Shown: piece by piece, positions 7,180-8,433 of the stretch
Layout: each line of letters begins with the position of its first letter
How positions within the stretch are numbered: the stretch's first letter is position 1
From: Betaproteobacteria bacterium
GTDB taxonomy: Bacteria; Pseudomonadota; Gammaproteobacteria; Burkholderiales; SG8-41
Direction: 5' to 3'
Length of the DNA: 8,433 bases
Assembly (NCBI GenBank): GCA_021732805.1
Contig: JAKFUJ010000078.1
Location: forward strand, 1 to 8,433
Position numbers and translations under genes: made by a program
The notes under the pieces: generated by a model
Databases searched by the model: none
Seen by the model: only the letters and a program-made list of their open reading frames with translations
What the model was told of the DNA's origin: nothing

Positions 7180-8433
7180 TTATGCAGTCTGCCAGTGTTC
7201 CAGCAGCAGTTGCAGCGTCACCGCGCCATTGTAATGGTTTGCCGACAGCCGGTAAGTCGCTGCGATGGACTCGGGGAGCGGATCGGCGTGGCCGAACAAC
7301 ATCGCATCGAGTTGCTGCTTGCCTCTGCGCAGCCGCAGTTTCAGGTGACGTTCGCCGACGATGCGTTGTGTGACGACTTCGAAATGGTCGTAAAAACGCG
7401 GTTCGGGAAAACCCTGGCCCCACACGGAGTCCGCCAGTGTCGTGGCATTGGCCAGCGTCATGTCCTCCGGCGGCAGCGAGCCGTCGGTGACCCATTCGCG
7501 TTCGAGGTCGGCGGGCGTCAGCAGTTCGCTGGCCACGGCTTCGAAGGCTGCGCAGAAGGGCTTGAAGCCGTTTTCATGCAGTGTCAGGCCGGCGGCTGCG
7601 GCATGGCCGCCGAAGCGGACGATCAGTTCGGGGTGACGTTTTGATACCAGATCCAGAGCATCGCGCAGATGCAGGGCTGAAATCGAACGGCCCGAGCCTT
7701 TGAGTTCGCCGTTGCCTGCGGACGCAAAAGCGAATGTCGGGCGGTGAAAGCGTTCGCGCAGCCTGGACGCGAGGATGCCGATCACGCCCTGATGCCAGCT
7801 TGCATCGTGGAGGCTCAGCGTGTAACCGGGTTCGATATTTTCGATGCCGGCCAGCGCGGATTCCTGCATGTCGGCTTCGACATCGCGGCGTTTGCGGTTC
7901 AACTGGTCGAGTTCGCGCGCGATGTCGGCGGCGCGGCCCGGGTCATCGGTGGTCAGACATTCAATGCCCACCGCCATGTCATTCATGCGCCCGGCGGCGT
8001 TCAGTCGCGGCCCGGCAACAAATCCGAGGTCATAGGTCGAGGCGCGGGTGACGTCCCGTCCCGCAGCGTTGAACAATGCGTTGATGCCTGCCTGTGCGCG
8101 GCCAGAGCGGATGCGCTGCAGGCCTTGCTGCACCAGCAGCCGGTTGTTGTCATCGAGTTTGACCACGTCGGCGACAGTGCCCAGTGCGACCAGGTCGAGC
8201 AGGGTGGCGAGATTGGGTTCCGTCCCCGGTTTCCGGTTGGAGGCCGGCGCGTATCTCCCCTCGCCCTCGGGGAGAGGGGCCGGGGGTGAGGGCAGGTTGT
8301 TCGTTGCAAACCAACCGCGCTTCCGAAACTCCGCGCGCAGCGCCAGCATCAGATAAAACATCACGCCGACGCCGGCGAGGTTCTTGCTGGGGAATTCACA
8401 ATCCGGCTGGTTGGGATTGATGATGCACCAGGC
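7180..8433 (-). CDS. recJ: Single-stranded-DNA-specific exonuclease RecJ, C-terminal part (5' end beyond window)
   Basis: RecJ is the 5'-to-3' single-strand exonuclease of recombinational and mismatch repair. The frame is open to the window edge, giving 417 residues. The N-terminal DHH motifs lie outside. Visible RecJ blocks are NPNQPDCEFPSKNLAGVGV (fragment res 6-24), LDLVALGTVADVV (79-91), GPRLNAAGR (141-149), WHQGVIGILASR (213-224), GSGRS (246-250) and FGGHAAAAG (274-282) of the DHHA1 region. The C-terminal OB-like segment contains VGERHLKLRLRRG. All match well-conserved positions of the E. coli protein as I recall it, and the C-terminus is complete. The odd feature is a proline-rich stretch at fragment residues 43-71, between the GWF helix and PNLATLL, where E. 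coli RecJ has only about seven residues. It is encoded by a GC-rich palindromic repeat in frame. All catalytic-core blocks present in the window are intact, so the protein is probably active. Confidence 0.95.
   Translation of the reverse strand, partial: AWCIINPNQPDCEFPSKNLAGVGVMFYLMLALRAEFRKRGWFATNNLPSPPAPLPEGEGRYAPASNRKPGTEPNLATLLDLVALGTVADVVKLDDNNRLLVQQGLQRIRSGRAQAGINALFNAAGRDVTRASTYDLGFVAGPRLNAAGRMNDMAVGIECLTTDDPGRAADIARELDQLNRKRRDVEADMQESALAGIENIEPGYTLSLHDASWHQGVIGILASRLRERFHRPTFAFASAGNGELKGSGRSISALHLRDALDLVSKRHPELIVRFGGHAAAAGLTLHENGFKPFCAAFEAVASELLTPADLEREWVTDGSLPPEDMTLANATTLADSVWGQGFPEPRFYDHFEVVTQRIVGERHLKLRLRRGKQQLDAMLFGHADPLPESIAATYRLSANHYNGAVTLQLLLEHWQTA
8221..8307 (-). repeat. Dispersed-type GC-rich palindromic repeat inserted in frame within recJ
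   Basis: The core runs from about 8254 to 8295. On the plus strand it contains the perfect inverted pair tctcccc (8254-8260) and ggggaga (8269-8275). A second pair is ccctcgccc (8258-8266) with gggtgaggg (8284-8292), which pairs fully if one G-U is allowed. On the minus strand the pattern is a CCCTCACCCC-GGCCC-CTCTCCC-GAGGG-GAGGGGAG type element that I recognise as a common intergenic repeat of proteobacterial genomes. In the recJ frame it reads LPSPPAPLPEGEG (fragment residues 47-59). The whole extra segment is about 29 codons where E. coli RecJ has about 7. The insert boundaries are approximate. Confidence 0.75.

Noticed and set aside
8184..8420. Short plus-strand frames over the palindromic repeat that translate to SPSGRGAGGEGR-like peptides
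   Set aside because: Such peptides are a familiar artefact of this repeat type. The minus-strand recJ frame explains the region.
1..8433. CRISPR array, tRNA or rRNA genes, insertion-sequence ends, toxin-antitoxin pairs or defence genes
   Set aside because: None was seen. The window is almost fully covered by seven well-recognised genes with intergenic gaps of 80 bases or less.

Overview
The window looks like ordinary chromosome from a GC-rich proteobacterium, most likely a betaproteobacterium. This is judged from the RecJ sequence, the codon bias toward G/C in third positions, and the pairing of a crotonase, a UbiD decarboxylase and a TAXI-type TRAP transporter, an arrangement I associate with Burkholderiales-like genomes. 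The taxonomic call is inference. Coding density is very high, and I see no RNA genes, insertion sequences, phage genes or CRISPR.

Left half (about 1-5194, plus strand): four closely spaced genes read as one operon. They are an enoyl-CoA hydratase/isomerase-family protein (start at or before the window edge), a UbiD-family prenylated-FMN decarboxylase, a periplasmic TAXI solute-binding protein, and a fused TRAP permease. The simplest reading is uptake of an organic acid by the TRAP system, followed by intracellular decarboxylation by the UbiD protein and CoA-thioester chemistry by the crotonase. The substrate cannot be named from sequence. No UbiX (cofactor prenyltransferase), CoA ligase or regulator lies in the window.

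Middle (5195-5274): a short AT-rich convergent intergenic region with a perfect 7-bp inverted repeat. Read on the minus strand, it is followed by a T-rich tract and is the likely terminator of the minus-strand genes.

Right half (5275-8433, minus strand): three genes transcribed in the order recJ (C-terminal 417 residues only; N-terminus beyond the window), a spermidine-synthase-like protein with a hydrophobic N-terminus, and a D-2-hydroxyacid dehydrogenase. Gaps of about 30 nt make co-transcription plausible, though no shared pathway is obvious.

The most unusual structure is inside recJ: a GC-rich imperfect palindrome of the kind usually found as a dispersed intergenic repeat. It sits in frame in the coding sequence and lengthens the linker between two conserved RecJ blocks by roughly 20 residues without breaking the frame. 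The second most interesting point is the spermidine-synthase-like protein: it keeps the nucleotide-binding fold but carries an export-like N-terminus and lacks part of the polyamine-site signature. I found no clear evidence of a wholly new multi-gene system.
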